A stretch of 64,000 nucleotides of DNA, from positions 62,001-126,000 of the forward strand of contig CAJFEE010000001.1 in the NCBI GenBank assembly GCA_904373265.1. Direction: 5' to 3'. The number at the start of each line of letters is the position of its first letter. The stretch's first letter is position 1. The position numbers and the translations under genes are program-made. The notes below the pieces were generated by a model that was not told the DNA's origin, made no database searches, and worked only from the letters and a program-made list of their open reading frames with translations. Source of the stretch: Candidatus Harrysmithiimonas galli (GTDB taxonomy: Bacteria; Bacillota; Bacilli; CAJFEE01). Of this stretch, positions 29,041 to 38,673 are shown piece by piece.

Positions 29041-29243
29041 TCGGAGCCATTCAGGTAGAAAATAATGTAGGAGTATCGAATTTTGGCGATACATTGTATG
29101 TTTCACCGAAAAATGCTTCCAAAACCTTTAACGGCAGTGGAGCGGTGAATACAGGAAACTTTATTGTTACCAACAACGGAGTCAGTGCAACCACTGTTTT
29201 GGAACCCCATCTTGCTGACCAAAATATTGTCGCAAACGCATAA
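29028..29243 (+). CDS. gerPF: Spore germination protein GerPF
   Basis: 71 residues, same family as GerPA: MPSVIGAIQVENNVGV, FGDTLYVSPK, NGSGAVNTGN and a C-terminal DQNIVANA. AAAAGGAG precedes the ATG inside the gerPE tail, implying translational coupling. Last gene of the operon. A hairpin with TCGCA/TGCGA and GGCT/AGCC arms (29252-29289) follows but lacks a T run. Confidence 0.92.
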   Translation: MPSVIGAIQVENNVGVSNFGDTLYVSPKNASKTFNGSGAVNTGNFIVTNNGVSATTVLEPHLADQNIVANA

Positions 29244-29802
29244 ATAGAAAAATCGCAAAATCGGCTTATAATCAGCCAGATTATGCGATGAAATGCCCAG
29301 CCACCACGAAGAAACAGATTAGGTAAAGAACCTTTTGCAACCAATCCATTGTCATTGATATCATGCCTTTTAAAAATATCTTCAATTTTACCTATATATG
29401 AAAAATACTGACTTTCTAATGCCAAGGCAAGAAAACAAAATGCACTGCGAACATCCTAGTAAGCTTGTTGAAAAAGGCTGCTACAATTTATCAATAGAAG
29501 AATGACCATTTCAAACATGCACCTCGCACAACCGATTTATAAAGCTATTTTCATCTTGATTCAGCCCAATTCATAGTACGCCCAAACCTTTCTCAAACCA
29601 ATCAAAATAAGAATACAGCAAATTTGCTGTGATGAATCAGAAAACCGTGACTGACGTTAAAACAAAAACGATACCAGATGAAATAATAATTTTTTATAAA
29701 AAAATAATAACATATACCATTTGGTTCTAGAAAAAAGCATAAAAAATAAGCTTATGAAAAGAAAACCAATACTTACTGTTTTACGCACTTCTATCCATTC
29801 TG
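29244..29802. other. Intergenic between gerPF and addA
   Basis: About 560 bases. The proximal hairpin (29252-29289) may terminate gerP. On minus at about 29245-29470 a protein-like frame (YFSYIGKIEDIFKRHDIND within it) has no start signal and is followed by gerPF antisense; it could be a gene remnant. No terminator with T run seen for addA. Confidence 0.4.
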
Positions 29803-32800
29803 TTAAAATTTTAATACCTCTTTCGCCTCAAGAAAATATACATATCGACCAATAACCGATGATTTCATAATTTCTTTTGTTGCGCGTGTATAAATCTCCA
29901 TTTGTTTTGCATAACGTTTTTGGAAAACAGAGCGCATCTCATCAAATGATTTCCCACCCAAACGATCTGTTTTAAAGTCTAAAACAATCCACCCTGTTTC
30001 CGTTTCAAACAAACAATCTATAATACCTTTTACATATAATTTCTCATTTTCATGTTGAATATGCGGATATAATTCTTCAATTGGAATACCAAAAATAAAT
30101 GGAAGCTCCCGATAAATTTTAGAGGACTGACATAAACTTTGACCCATTGGACTTTTGAAAAAATGCACAAGCTGATCTACTTGAACGGCTTCCGCCTCCT
30201 CCTTAGTCAACATTTCTTTTTGCAGCATCTGGTGAATTTGTCGGGCAATACCTTTTTTCGTTAAATCATCCTTTAAATTTAAACTTTGCAACACAAAATG
30301 TGTAGCCGTTCCAATTTGTGCCGCTGTCAATATTTTTTTCTTTAAAAATACGGGCGGTGCAAACCGCTCATTGGTGCCAATTGAAAATGACTGCTGAAAT
30401 CCGGTCACAGTCTGGTACTGCTCCTTTTCATTTTCCAATTGCTTGCGTTTCATTTCCGTTGCCGATGTATGTGACGCAATTTGTGTTAATGCCTGATAGG
30501 GATAAACAAACTGCAATCGTTTTTCAATTTCTTCAGACACCCAAACATCATTCAATGGTCGCCGAGCTTGAATTTGCATAAAAATTTCTGAAGAATCCTG
30601 TGCCAGTTTTTCTTCCTTCCATTGAAGTGTACAAGACTTAGGCAGATATATCGTTAGATGGATATCATCTGTTCGCCAAACCGCACCATTTACAAGTGGT
30701 ATTTTCCCATAAAGTGCCGACATGATCCAATCCAAATAGCTGGTTGCTTCACCGCGCATATAGATGGGTAACACACCAAAGTCATTTAAGCTTGTTTCAG
30801 CCATCTGCCATTTTTCTTTTTCTTTCTCCAAATTTTTTACAGTTCCGATTAAAATGAGCTTTTCCTTTGGACGTGTCAAAGCAACATACAATACACGAAG
30901 CTCTTCAGAAAGCTGTTCCAAACGAAGTTCCTCTTTAATGCCCATTTGTAAAAAAGTTTCATATTCAATTCTTTCTATTCCATTACGGTATGCCAAACCA
31001 ATCCCAGCTTGCCGGCTGAGCACGTAAGTGCCATATAAATCACGCAAATTAAATCCTTTCGATAGTTGACAAAGAAATACAATCGGAAACTCCAATCCTT
31101 TACTTTTGTGAATGCTCATTATTCGAACAACGTTTTCCTGTTCTCCAAGCGCACGTGCCTCACCCATATCTTCACCGCGCTTTTTCATTCGATCAATAAA
31201 ATGTAAAAAGCGAAATAATCCTTGCATTGAAGTTTGATTGAAACGTTTGGCTCGATCATACAGTGCCTGAAGATTCGCTTGTCTTTGTTTTCCGCCAGGC
31301 AGCCCCCCAACAAAATCAAAGTACCCGGTTTCTTCAAACAACAGATGAATCAATTCAGGTAACTCCATCTGAGCTGCATACCTTCGAAACTGATCCAACT
31401 TTGTTAAAAATCCAGAAAGACGCTGAACGGACGTTGTATCCACACGTAAAGAAGGCGCTTTTACAAAAGCTTCACAAGCTTGATAAAAACTATCTGAGTG
31501 GTGGGTTAGACGAATTTCTGTCATAACCTCTTCTGACAAATGTACCATTGGAGAACGTAGCACAGCAGCAAATGGGATATCTTGTAACGGATTGTCAATA
31601 ATTTTCAGCAAAGAAAGCATTACCCGGACTTCAATTGCATCAAAATATCCTTTGGAAATTTCACCATATACACCAATGCCCGCCTTTCGCATTTCTTCCA
31701 TCATTTCAGGTACACCCGTCATCGCCCGAACCAAAATAACAATGTCACGATATTGAAACGGACGCCGTGTTTTCGCTTTCGCATCATAAACCATAAAATT
31801 TTGTGCCTTAAGCTCTTGAATTCTTTGAATGATCAAACGTGCCTCCAAGCGGTACCGCGTCAAATCTTCAAAAGTTTCCTCTGCACCTAGTGGTTCCTGC
31901 TGATCATCGGATTCCAATTTCATCTCATCTGCCTGGTCAATCAACCACAGCTCAGTTGACATATCAGAACAATCAGGATAATCAGCTCCCAAATAGAGTC
32001 TGGCCGTTTCATCGTATACCACATTACCAAGTGCAGCATCCATTAATCGTCCAAACAGAAAGTTGGTTATGCCCAACACCTCCTTTCGACTGCGAAAATT
32101 TTGAGACAAATCAATTTTTAAACCGCTACCTTTTTTCTCATAAGAAAAGCTTGCATATTTTTCCAAAAATAAGTCTGGCTCCGCCAAACGAAAACGATAA
32201 ATCGATTGTTTGACATCACCAACCATAAACAAATTCCCACCACTCTCTTTTGATCGTGAAACAGCCTGCACAATCGCCTCCTGTACACGGTTTGTATCTT
32301 GATATTCATCAACAAAAACCTCTTCAAAAAATTGTGCATAATATGATCCAACCTCAGAAGGAGAAAAACTTTTTGTTTTTTCATCCCATTCCAATAAAAT
32401 TTGCAGACAAAAATGCTCAATATCATGAAAGTCAACAAGTCCACCTTTTCTTTTTTCCTCCTGAAATGCGACCATAAATAGACGAGTCAACCGCACCAGT
32501 TCCTTAACCATCGGATAAAGTCTCCGAATGTCCGCCAAGTGTTCGGATTCCTTTTTTGTAAAAAATCTACATAAATTTTTATACACCTTATCCTTGACAA
32601 TAGCATAAAATTTTTTTGCCTGTGAGATCATTGTTTCATCATATTTCTTTTTACTTGCCGCTGGCAGACGTTCAAATGTAATCGCAGCAAATGCTTGCTC
32701 AACTTTTGACCAGTTTCCTCTTTGTACAGCTTCTGACAAGTCGGCAAACATCTGTCTTTCTTTCACAAAATGTGGAATATACACATCAGGACCACCAGGT

Positions 32801-33549
32801 ACATCACAAAAACGCATCGCAGCCTGCAATGCTTGAACTGCTTGATCACTATAACGCGAAATCGCTGCCAGTACATAGACTGTTGGTATATAATCAGACA
32901 GCCGACTTTTTGCATTTACATGATATCCAGCCAAAATTTGTTCTAAATATTGATCGGGATGCGGATTGGTAATCGCAAACCGATACATCGTCCCAATCAT
33001 TTCCTTTAAAGATACATCGTTTCGATCTGAGGTATAAGCATCCACCAATTGAAAAAAAGCTTCATTATTTTCTTTAGCATATTGTTTCTCCAATAATTCT
33101 TCAAGTACCTCGTCTTTTAAAAGCTCCATCTCTGTTGAATCTCCAATTCGAAACGCCGGATCCATATCAATTTTATAGTGATATTCACCAATTACTTTTA
33201 AACAAAACGCATGAATGGTCGAAATATTTCCGCTTGAAAGCAATCCAATCTGCCTTCTCAAATGTGCGGAATTCGGATTTTGAATCAATTCCTTTTCAAT
33301 GGCGACGGATAAACGATTTCTCATTTCTCTTGCTGCCGCATCAGTAAAGGTCACCACTAAGATTTTATCGATCTCAATTGGATGCGTTGGATTGATAATT
33401 TTTTGAATAATCCGCTCGATTAAAACCGCTGTCTTTCCACTTCCAGCAGCTGCACCGACCAAAATATCTTCTCCCGTTTCATAAATTGCTCGCCACTGCG
33501 GCTCTGTCCATATCGCATCAACGGGTTTGGTTGGAATGATTCGTTCCAT
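29803..33549 (-). CDS. addA: Helicase-nuclease subunit AddA
   Basis: 1248 residues, normal length. UvrD/Rep-type SF1 helicase with Walker A GAAAGSGKTAVLIERI near 32-47, Walker B VDEYQDT near 412, later motifs such as IMSIHKSKGLEFPIVF near 795 and VALTRPKEKL near 880. A RecB-family nuclease domain ends the protein (TATHFVLQSLNL, LDFKTDR near 1205). With AddB it processes double-strand breaks for RecA loading. Its start overlaps the end of addB by 32 bases, as in the Bacillus addBA operon. Confidence 0.97.
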   Translation of the reverse strand: MERIIPTKPVDAIWTEPQWRAIYETGEDILVGAAAGSGKTAVLIERIIQKIINPTHPIEIDKILVVTFTDAAAREMRNRLSVAIEKELIQNPNSAHLRRQIGLLSSGNISTIHAFCLKVIGEYHYKIDMDPAFRIGDSTEMELLKDEVLEELLEKQYAKENNEAFFQLVDAYTSDRNDVSLKEMIGTMYRFAITNPHPDQYLEQILAGYHVNAKSRLSDYIPTVYVLAAISRYSDQAVQALQAAMRFCDVPGGPDVYIPHFVKERQMFADLSEAVQRGNWSKVEQAFAAITFERLPAASKKKYDETMISQAKKFYAIVKDKVYKNLCRFFTKKESEHLADIRRLYPMVKELVRLTRLFMVAFQEEKRKGGLVDFHDIEHFCLQILLEWDEKTKSFSPSEVGSYYAQFFEEVFVDEYQDTNRVQEAIVQAVSRSKESGGNLFMVGDVKQSIYRFRLAEPDLFLEKYASFSYEKKGSGLKIDLSQNFRSRKEVLGITNFLFGRLMDAALGNVVYDETARLYLGADYPDCSDMSTELWLIDQADEMKLESDDQQEPLGAEETFEDLTRYRLEARLIIQRIQELKAQNFMVYDAKAKTRRPFQYRDIVILVRAMTGVPEMMEEMRKAGIGVYGEISKGYFDAIEVRVMLSLLKIIDNPLQDIPFAAVLRSPMVHLSEEVMTEIRLTHHSDSFYQACEAFVKAPSLRVDTTSVQRLSGFLTKLDQFRRYAAQMELPELIHLLFEETGYFDFVGGLPGGKQRQANLQALYDRAKRFNQTSMQGLFRFLHFIDRMKKRGEDMGEARALGEQENVVRIMSIHKSKGLEFPIVFLCQLSKGFNLRDLYGTYVLSRQAGIGLAYRNGIERIEYETFLQMGIKEELRLEQLSEELRVLYVALTRPKEKLILIGTVKNLEKEKEKWQMAETSLNDFGVLPIYMRGEATSYLDWIMSALYGKIPLVNGAVWRTDDIHLTIYLPKSCTLQWKEEKLAQDSSEIFMQIQARRPLNDVWVSEEIEKRLQFVYPYQALTQIASHTSATEMKRKQLENEKEQYQTVTGFQQSFSIGTNERFAPPVFLKKKILTAAQIGTATHFVLQSLNLKDDLTKKGIARQIHQMLQKEMLTKEEAEAVQVDQLVHFFKSPMGQSLCQSSKIYRELPFIFGIPIEELYPHIQHENEKLYVKGIIDCLFETETGWIVLDFKTDRLGGKSFDEMRSVFQKRYAKQMEIYTRATKEIMKSSVIGRYVYFLEAKEVLKF

Positions 33550-36500
33550 TTTTCATTTGCTCTCCTTCTTTAAAGATTCGTGTCAGCACATCCTTATCAC
33601 TCATTTTCTGTAAATATTGATACTGATTTTCCTCTAATCCACGATCAAATTGACAGACAGAACGATAATTGCAATATACACATGGCGTTTTTCCACCTAA
33701 TTGTATTGGCTTTAAACAAATTTCCCCATCTAAAATGGCCTGCCCTGATTTTTTGAATACCTTATGTACATAACTCCGTACACTTTGGAAATCCGCAGTA
33801 GCAAGCACTGCACTACGAGCCGAAAATGTTTCATCCTTTTTCAACTCAGCTGGTACAATATTTGATTTCCCGCCCTCAATTTTCAAATCCATATCCATCT
33901 CACCAATAATTTCTGGATTTCCAATCAGCACACCATTCATTCGATAACATTTTAAACGGTCAAGCTCCAAATCCGCCAAATGTAGCAAGCCATCCTGCCG
34001 TTTGAGAAACGGTCGATGCACATGAAAGTATAAAGCACCTGCTGGGATCGGTTTTTGACCGTTCATTCTCATCGTTTCCACAGCAACATCCAAATAAGTT
34101 AAAAGCTGAAGCGCAAGTCCGTAATAAACCTCATTCCAACTCAGCTTTTTCTCGCCAGATTTGTAATCAACAATCCGAACATATGATTGACCATGAATCG
34201 TTGTCTGGTCAATCTGATCAATTCGTCCTTTTAAATAAATTTTCTTTCCATCAGGCAGACCAATGGCATAGGTATGCATCTGCTCTTGCTTGCCAAAAGT
34301 CACCTCCATGTCATATGGATGAAATTGACTTTTTTTTGCATGAAGCTTCAAAATCCATGCCACTTGCTTTAAAACCTTACGCAACTTATTAAGCATATAA
34401 ACATAACGCTTTGAAGTCATAAATATATTTTTTTGTACAAGGGGAGCAACCTGCTCAATGGCTTCATCCACAAAACGTGCTGCTTCCTTCTTAGAAAGCT
34501 CTGCCCAACCTAAATTTGATACTTCCAAACGCCGAAACATTTCCTCTATGCATTGATGATAAAAATCGCCAATATGACTCATTTCAATCGCATATACATC
34601 TCTTTCTTTTAGCCCCAGTCCATAACGTAAAAAATGCTGATATGGACAACGATTAAAGCTTTCAATTCTAGAAATGCTTACTTCAAGCTCTGTACCAAAT
34701 AACCTTTCTGTGACATTTTTTGAAAGTCTTTGTGGCTCATTTTTATAAAATAAACTCTCTAGGGCAGATGCTTTAAAATTTCCTGCTTGAAAAAAATGAT
34801 TCATCTGCAAATACTGATACACTTCAAACCAAACCGGATGAATTTGCCCTGTTTTTTTATATGCTTGCAAAGTGCGAATCCAATATGTAAAGGTGGAATT
34901 CTTTTCAGTAATAAAATGCCGCTCATTTTCTTCATTCGCTTCCATTGGCTCACTTGGAAAAAAATATTTATGAATTGTCGGAATCATTTCCTCTATACGG
35001 CGAATAAGTATAGAAGGAACAAGTGCCCGACCTTCTTCATTGGCAAGCGGCACTGTCAAATACAAACGCTCCTTTGGCAGTGTCAAGCCCATATAAATCA
35101 TTGTATGATCATTAAAAGTTCTTTGACGTGCCGAATAATCCAAACGAATCCCGGATTCTTTCAATCGTTCGCGTTCATATGTACTCAACACACTGTTTTC
35201 TGTTACTACCTTTGGATATTCTCCTTCATTCACACCAATCATAAATACAATTTTTTTATTCCGATACCGAGAATGCTCCAAATCCCCAACAATTACTTGA
35301 TCCAATGCAACCGGAACAAATGAAAATTGCAATGCGGAAAATCCAGATTCCAACAGGCGGATCAATATTTCGTTTGAAAGTTGTTCTTCTCCCATCATTT
35401 CAACCAGTTGATCCAATAATGCCATCACCGCATCCCAAACCTGAGCATGCTGATTGGCTTCCTCAAGCCTTCCTTCACTTTCAGCATTTTTTCTCCATTC
35501 TTCTAAACGCTCAGTAACTCGGATTTCCATTAAAAAATGATAAAGACCAATCATTTTATCTTGAACAGTCGCATTTTTCTTCCTAAAACAGCGAAACAAA
35601 CGCGAAAGCGGTGTATAAATATCTTCTCGCATTTGCTTTAAATCTGCCTCAATGGCTTTCTCCTTATCTGTTTGTTTTCGAAAAGACAAATCACCATAAT
35701 AAATTTTTACATAACGAAATGCCTCCGGATCTCTCCAACGTTTTTCTCCATAAATCCCATTCGATAAACAAAAATTTTCCAAAAAATCAATTTTATATTG
35801 CTCTTGTTTTTTTGTAAGACCACTTTGCCAAAATAATCCTGTTTTCAAAAGACGAAATACCGCCTCATAACGAAAATTGGTTTGAAATACAGCAAAAACG
35901 GCTCGAAGCAATTCAATAAATGGATGTGCAAGCATTGGATTTTTTGCATCCAAATAAACTGGAATATGAAATTTTGCAAAAATATGCCGAATCAAATCTG
36001 TATAAACATCAGAATTTCGAACAATAAGAATAAAATCCCGATAACGATAATTAAAATCTCGAGTTAAATGCAAAATTTCCCGAGCAACGCTTTCAATTTC
36101 TGCCTGACGATTTGTGGCTGTAAATAAATAGACCGCACTGTCTTTTTGATAAGACTGCGGTGGATATAGATCATAATTTTTTTCAATATGCTGTAAAGAA
36201 GCATGTCTTTTGCTAGTCTGCTTTTGGATACAGATATCTGGTAATACCGAAATCTTGCGATCTAAGGCTACCTGCATCAATTGCTGATATGTTTCTTCCA
36301 TCATATAAAACAAAGTATTTTCCTGCATTTTTTGCACATGGTTTCTATCTAATGTTAAAACAACGGAAACCCGTGAACAAACTTGCATCAATGCACCTAA
36401 AACTTCCAATTCTTGTGGTGTAAAATCATAAAAACCGGCAACATAAACTTGCGTGTCTGACATCTTTTCAGACATTGAAAGCTGCCTTTCCAATTCCTTT

Positions 36501-37051
36501 AAACGATCAGTTCCATCTAAATATTTTTGCTCAAGTGCACGTTCAAAAGATGTATATAGTAATTTTAAATCTTCTAATTTCTTTTCTAATGTTAAATCTT
36601 TGGCCTCTTTTGCTGCACAAATAAGCATTGGCAAGTCAGACGCATAAATTGAGAAACGCTTGAATTCAGCAAAAATTCGTTCTATCTCTTCTACAAAACC
36701 ATAATGGTTTATGGAGCGTTGATAAATTTGCAAATCTTCTTTTTGTTCCTCAATCACCTTACGAATCAACATCCAAATTCCAACCCGATCAATATAGGTT
36801 TTCACACTCCCTCCAACTTCCTGCATAACCCACCATGCCAAACGTTTGAAACTAACAACTTGTACACGCATCATTCCACTAAACTCTACATCATTGACAA
36901 ATTCATATTCCATTTGAAAAACCATTTGATCTGGAACCAAAATATAAATGGTCGAACCGAAAGGATCACGCAGTACCTCATTCTTAATTTTTTCCAAAAA
37001 CCATGTATGTTTCCCGCTATCAGCACGCCCGTAAATTACTTGCAAAGCCAT
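33518..37051 (-). CDS. addB: Helicase-nuclease subunit AddB
   Basis: 1177 residues, normal length. N-terminal Walker A-like GRADSGKHTWFLEKI near 8-22; inactive helicase fold; C-terminal RecB-type nuclease with RIVDYKSGEKKL near 965. The four cysteines for an iron-sulphur staple are present: one in NRCPYQHFLRYG (about 800) and three in CVYCNYRSVC near 1125-1135. Upstream gene of addBA; the promoter lies in the 200-base gap before the VTT gene. Confidence 0.97.
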   Translation of the reverse strand: MALQVIYGRADSGKHTWFLEKIKNEVLRDPFGSTIYILVPDQMVFQMEYEFVNDVEFSGMMRVQVVSFKRLAWWVMQEVGGSVKTYIDRVGIWMLIRKVIEEQKEDLQIYQRSINHYGFVEEIERIFAEFKRFSIYASDLPMLICAAKEAKDLTLEKKLEDLKLLYTSFERALEQKYLDGTDRLKELERQLSMSEKMSDTQVYVAGFYDFTPQELEVLGALMQVCSRVSVVLTLDRNHVQKMQENTLFYMMEETYQQLMQVALDRKISVLPDICIQKQTSKRHASLQHIEKNYDLYPPQSYQKDSAVYLFTATNRQAEIESVAREILHLTRDFNYRYRDFILIVRNSDVYTDLIRHIFAKFHIPVYLDAKNPMLAHPFIELLRAVFAVFQTNFRYEAVFRLLKTGLFWQSGLTKKQEQYKIDFLENFCLSNGIYGEKRWRDPEAFRYVKIYYGDLSFRKQTDKEKAIEADLKQMREDIYTPLSRLFRCFRKKNATVQDKMIGLYHFLMEIRVTERLEEWRKNAESEGRLEEANQHAQVWDAVMALLDQLVEMMGEEQLSNEILIRLLESGFSALQFSFVPVALDQVIVGDLEHSRYRNKKIVFMIGVNEGEYPKVVTENSVLSTYERERLKESGIRLDYSARQRTFNDHTMIYMGLTLPKERLYLTVPLANEEGRALVPSILIRRIEEMIPTIHKYFFPSEPMEANEENERHFITEKNSTFTYWIRTLQAYKKTGQIHPVWFEVYQYLQMNHFFQAGNFKASALESLFYKNEPQRLSKNVTERLFGTELEVSISRIESFNRCPYQHFLRYGLGLKERDVYAIEMSHIGDFYHQCIEEMFRRLEVSNLGWAELSKKEAARFVDEAIEQVAPLVQKNIFMTSKRYVYMLNKLRKVLKQVAWILKLHAKKSQFHPYDMEVTFGKQEQMHTYAIGLPDGKKIYLKGRIDQIDQTTIHGQSYVRIVDYKSGEKKLSWNEVYYGLALQLLTYLDVAVETMRMNGQKPIPAGALYFHVHRPFLKRQDGLLHLADLELDRLKCYRMNGVLIGNPEIIGEMDMDLKIEGGKSNIVPAELKKDETFSARSAVLATADFQSVRSYVHKVFKKSGQAILDGEICLKPIQLGGKTPCVYCNYRSVCQFDRGLEENQYQYLQKMSDKDVLTRIFKEGEQMKNGTNHSNQTR

Positions 37052-37252
37052 GTTAAAACCTCTCTTACATCATGAAATTGTAATCTTCAACTGTAATACA
37101 CCATTTTCACCAATGAAATCCTTGCTTCAAGCGAAATGCCTGATTTTCTTTATACTCATGATCTGAATCTAAATCACATAATCCTGACTATTTCAATACA
37201 TAAATTTTTAAATAACATATAAATACTTTTAAAATAAACAAAATACTTTATT

Positions 37253-37891
37253 CTATTTTTCATTTTTCGTTTTTTCTTGCGTATTCTGATGAAACTGATA
37301 TTTTTTTTCTACCCATTTTCCCAACATCCAAACAAGCCCAATTAAAATAAAAAGCTTAACAGATTTTATTGGCTCTGCAATCATTGCAGTAATGTCACTT
37401 CCAATAAAACTTAAAGTGAAAATCATCACACATTTTCCAAATAAAGCTGCAAGCACAAATTGAAAATAATTCATTCTTGAAAGTGCACCAACAATATTAA
37501 TCAGTATTGATGGCGAAAAGGGAAAACAAAGTAAAATAAATACTGGACCAAAACCATGCCGTTCAATCCAATCCAAACCATGTTGAAATTTCGGATAACG
37601 ATGGATAATATGTTCCAATCGCGAACGTCCAAATTTACGAATAAAATGAAAAACAAGGATGGTTCCCAAAACAGAGCCTAGCCAAGTATAAAAAAAGCCC
37701 TTCCATAAGCCAAAGGCTGCTGCATTGGCAAACGCAATAACGATTAACGGTAAAAAAGGAAGAAATGCCTCAATAAAAGGTAAAACAATTCCAACAAGCG
37801 GTCCACCTGCAGTCGCATACGTTTGCATCATCTCTTCAATATTTTCGGATGTAAACAATGCCCAAAATGTTTCAAAGTCCAAATGGTTCAC
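37253..37891 (-). CDS. VTT-domain (TVP38/TMEM64, DedA-like) membrane protein
   Basis: 212 residues with about five membrane helices. The VTT signature runs from PFIEAFLPFLPLIVI through the GSVLGTILVFHFIRKFGR segment to HGFGPVFILLCFPFSPSI. Bacillus YhjE, near addBA, belongs to this family. Members are linked to lipid scrambling or proton-driven transport; the substrate here is unknown. Basic C-terminal tail. It is 200 bases upstream of addB on the same strand and may be independent. Confidence 0.85.
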   Translation of the reverse strand: MNHLDFETFWALFTSENIEEMMQTYATAGGPLVGIVLPFIEAFLPFLPLIVIAFANAAAFGLWKGFFYTWLGSVLGTILVFHFIRKFGRSRLEHIIHRYPKFQHGLDWIERHGFGPVFILLCFPFSPSILINIVGALSRMNYFQFVLAALFGKCVMIFTLSFIGSDITAMIAEPIKSVKLFILIGLVWMLGKWVEKKYQFHQNTQEKTKNEK

Positions 37892-38035
37892 CTTCTGTGT
37901 TTATTTTCCTTATAGTAACATATTCTTCCTGGTTTTTGCATGCTATGAATCATCTTTATTTCTTCCGTACATTATGTAAGGATAAAAAAACATTCTCCTT
38001 AGTAATGGATTTGGGAAAATAAATGAAATTGGTAC

Positions 38036-38539
38036 TCAATGTTGTAGCTCGTAGGGGAATTTTTTGCTGTATGCGAAGCGTTTGGAAAGAATGGATTTTA
38101 GAATAGATGTACGTGACAGTTGAACTTCCAATGTATTTTTAGAAATGTTATAAAGAATTTTTTCTCCATTCAAAAATGTAATCTCCGACTGATTGTAGGA
38201 CATGCGCTTAAAATGCGCAATATGTGCATTTGAAAACCATCCACAAAATTCTTGAGTGGGCGATAAAGATGGAAAAAAATAAACCTCATGGTATGGATTG
38301 ACTGCAATTGGCGGCTTTCTATTCACCTGAATCAATTCTTTTGTTGCATCCCTTCTTCCTTTGTAGCTTGCTCCGTAATAAATGCAGGATGCTGTAACAA
38401 TATATGTTGGCTTACAATGAACAACCAATTCTCTCCCTTCTTCTAAAACTTTCGTTCCAATTTTCCCATCTTCTAGAAAAACTGGTAATAATGCCATTGT
38501 CCCTTTATGGATAAAGTACATTTTTATTTTTTCATCCAT
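38036..38539 (-). CDS. comK: Competence transcription factor ComK
   Basis: 167 residues, aligning with ComK: GTMALLPVFLEDGKIGTKV, SCIYYGASYKGRRDAT, KPPIAVNPYHEVYFFPSLSP, CGWFSNAHI and NGEKILYNIS. ComK is the master regulator of DNA uptake genes. Bacillus ComK is about 192 residues; this one lacks the distal C-terminal extension, the region by which MecA/ClpCP degrades ComK. AGGAGGTGAA precedes the start. Neighbours addAB and an M48 protease are in the same chromosome area in Bacillus. Confidence 0.9.
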   Translation of the reverse strand: MDEKIKMYFIHKGTMALLPVFLEDGKIGTKVLEEGRELVVHCKPTYIVTASCIYYGASYKGRRDATKELIQVNRKPPIAVNPYHEVYFFPSLSPTQEFCGWFSNAHIAHFKRMSYNQSEITFLNGEKILYNISKNTLEVQLSRTSILKSILSKRFAYSKKFPYELQH

Positions 38540-38569
38540 AAAAATTCACCTCCTAATCCTATCACTACC

Positions 38570-38599
38570 ATTCTATCATATTTCTACATATTTTGTCAT
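38570..38599 (-). promoter_or_regulatory. Probable comK promoter
   Basis: On minus: ATGACA (38599-38594), 18 bases, TAGAAT (38575-38570) with an extended -10 TGA. I looked for ComK boxes (AAAA-N5-TTTT pairs) in the 100-base upstream region and did not find a convincing one. Confidence 0.5.
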
Positions 38600-38637
38600 T
38601 TATTTCTAAAAAATTTTAAATAACATTATTAGATAAA

Positions 38638-38673
38638 AAGAAAAACTATGAAGTATAATACTATCATAGTTTT
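38638..38673 (-). terminator. Terminator after the M48 protease gene
   Basis: AAAACTATGA and TCATAGTTTT arms with a ten-base loop, overlapping the stop codon of the protease gene and followed on minus by CTTTTT. It insulates comK from the upstream gene. Confidence 0.75.

Noticed and set aside
29051-29425. Minus-strand 124-codon frame over gerPF
   Set aside because: Second half is antisense to gerPF; the first half has no start signal.
38540-38640. ComK-box autoregulation site
   Set aside because: Searched for paired AAAA-N5-TTTT elements upstream of comK and found none convincing.
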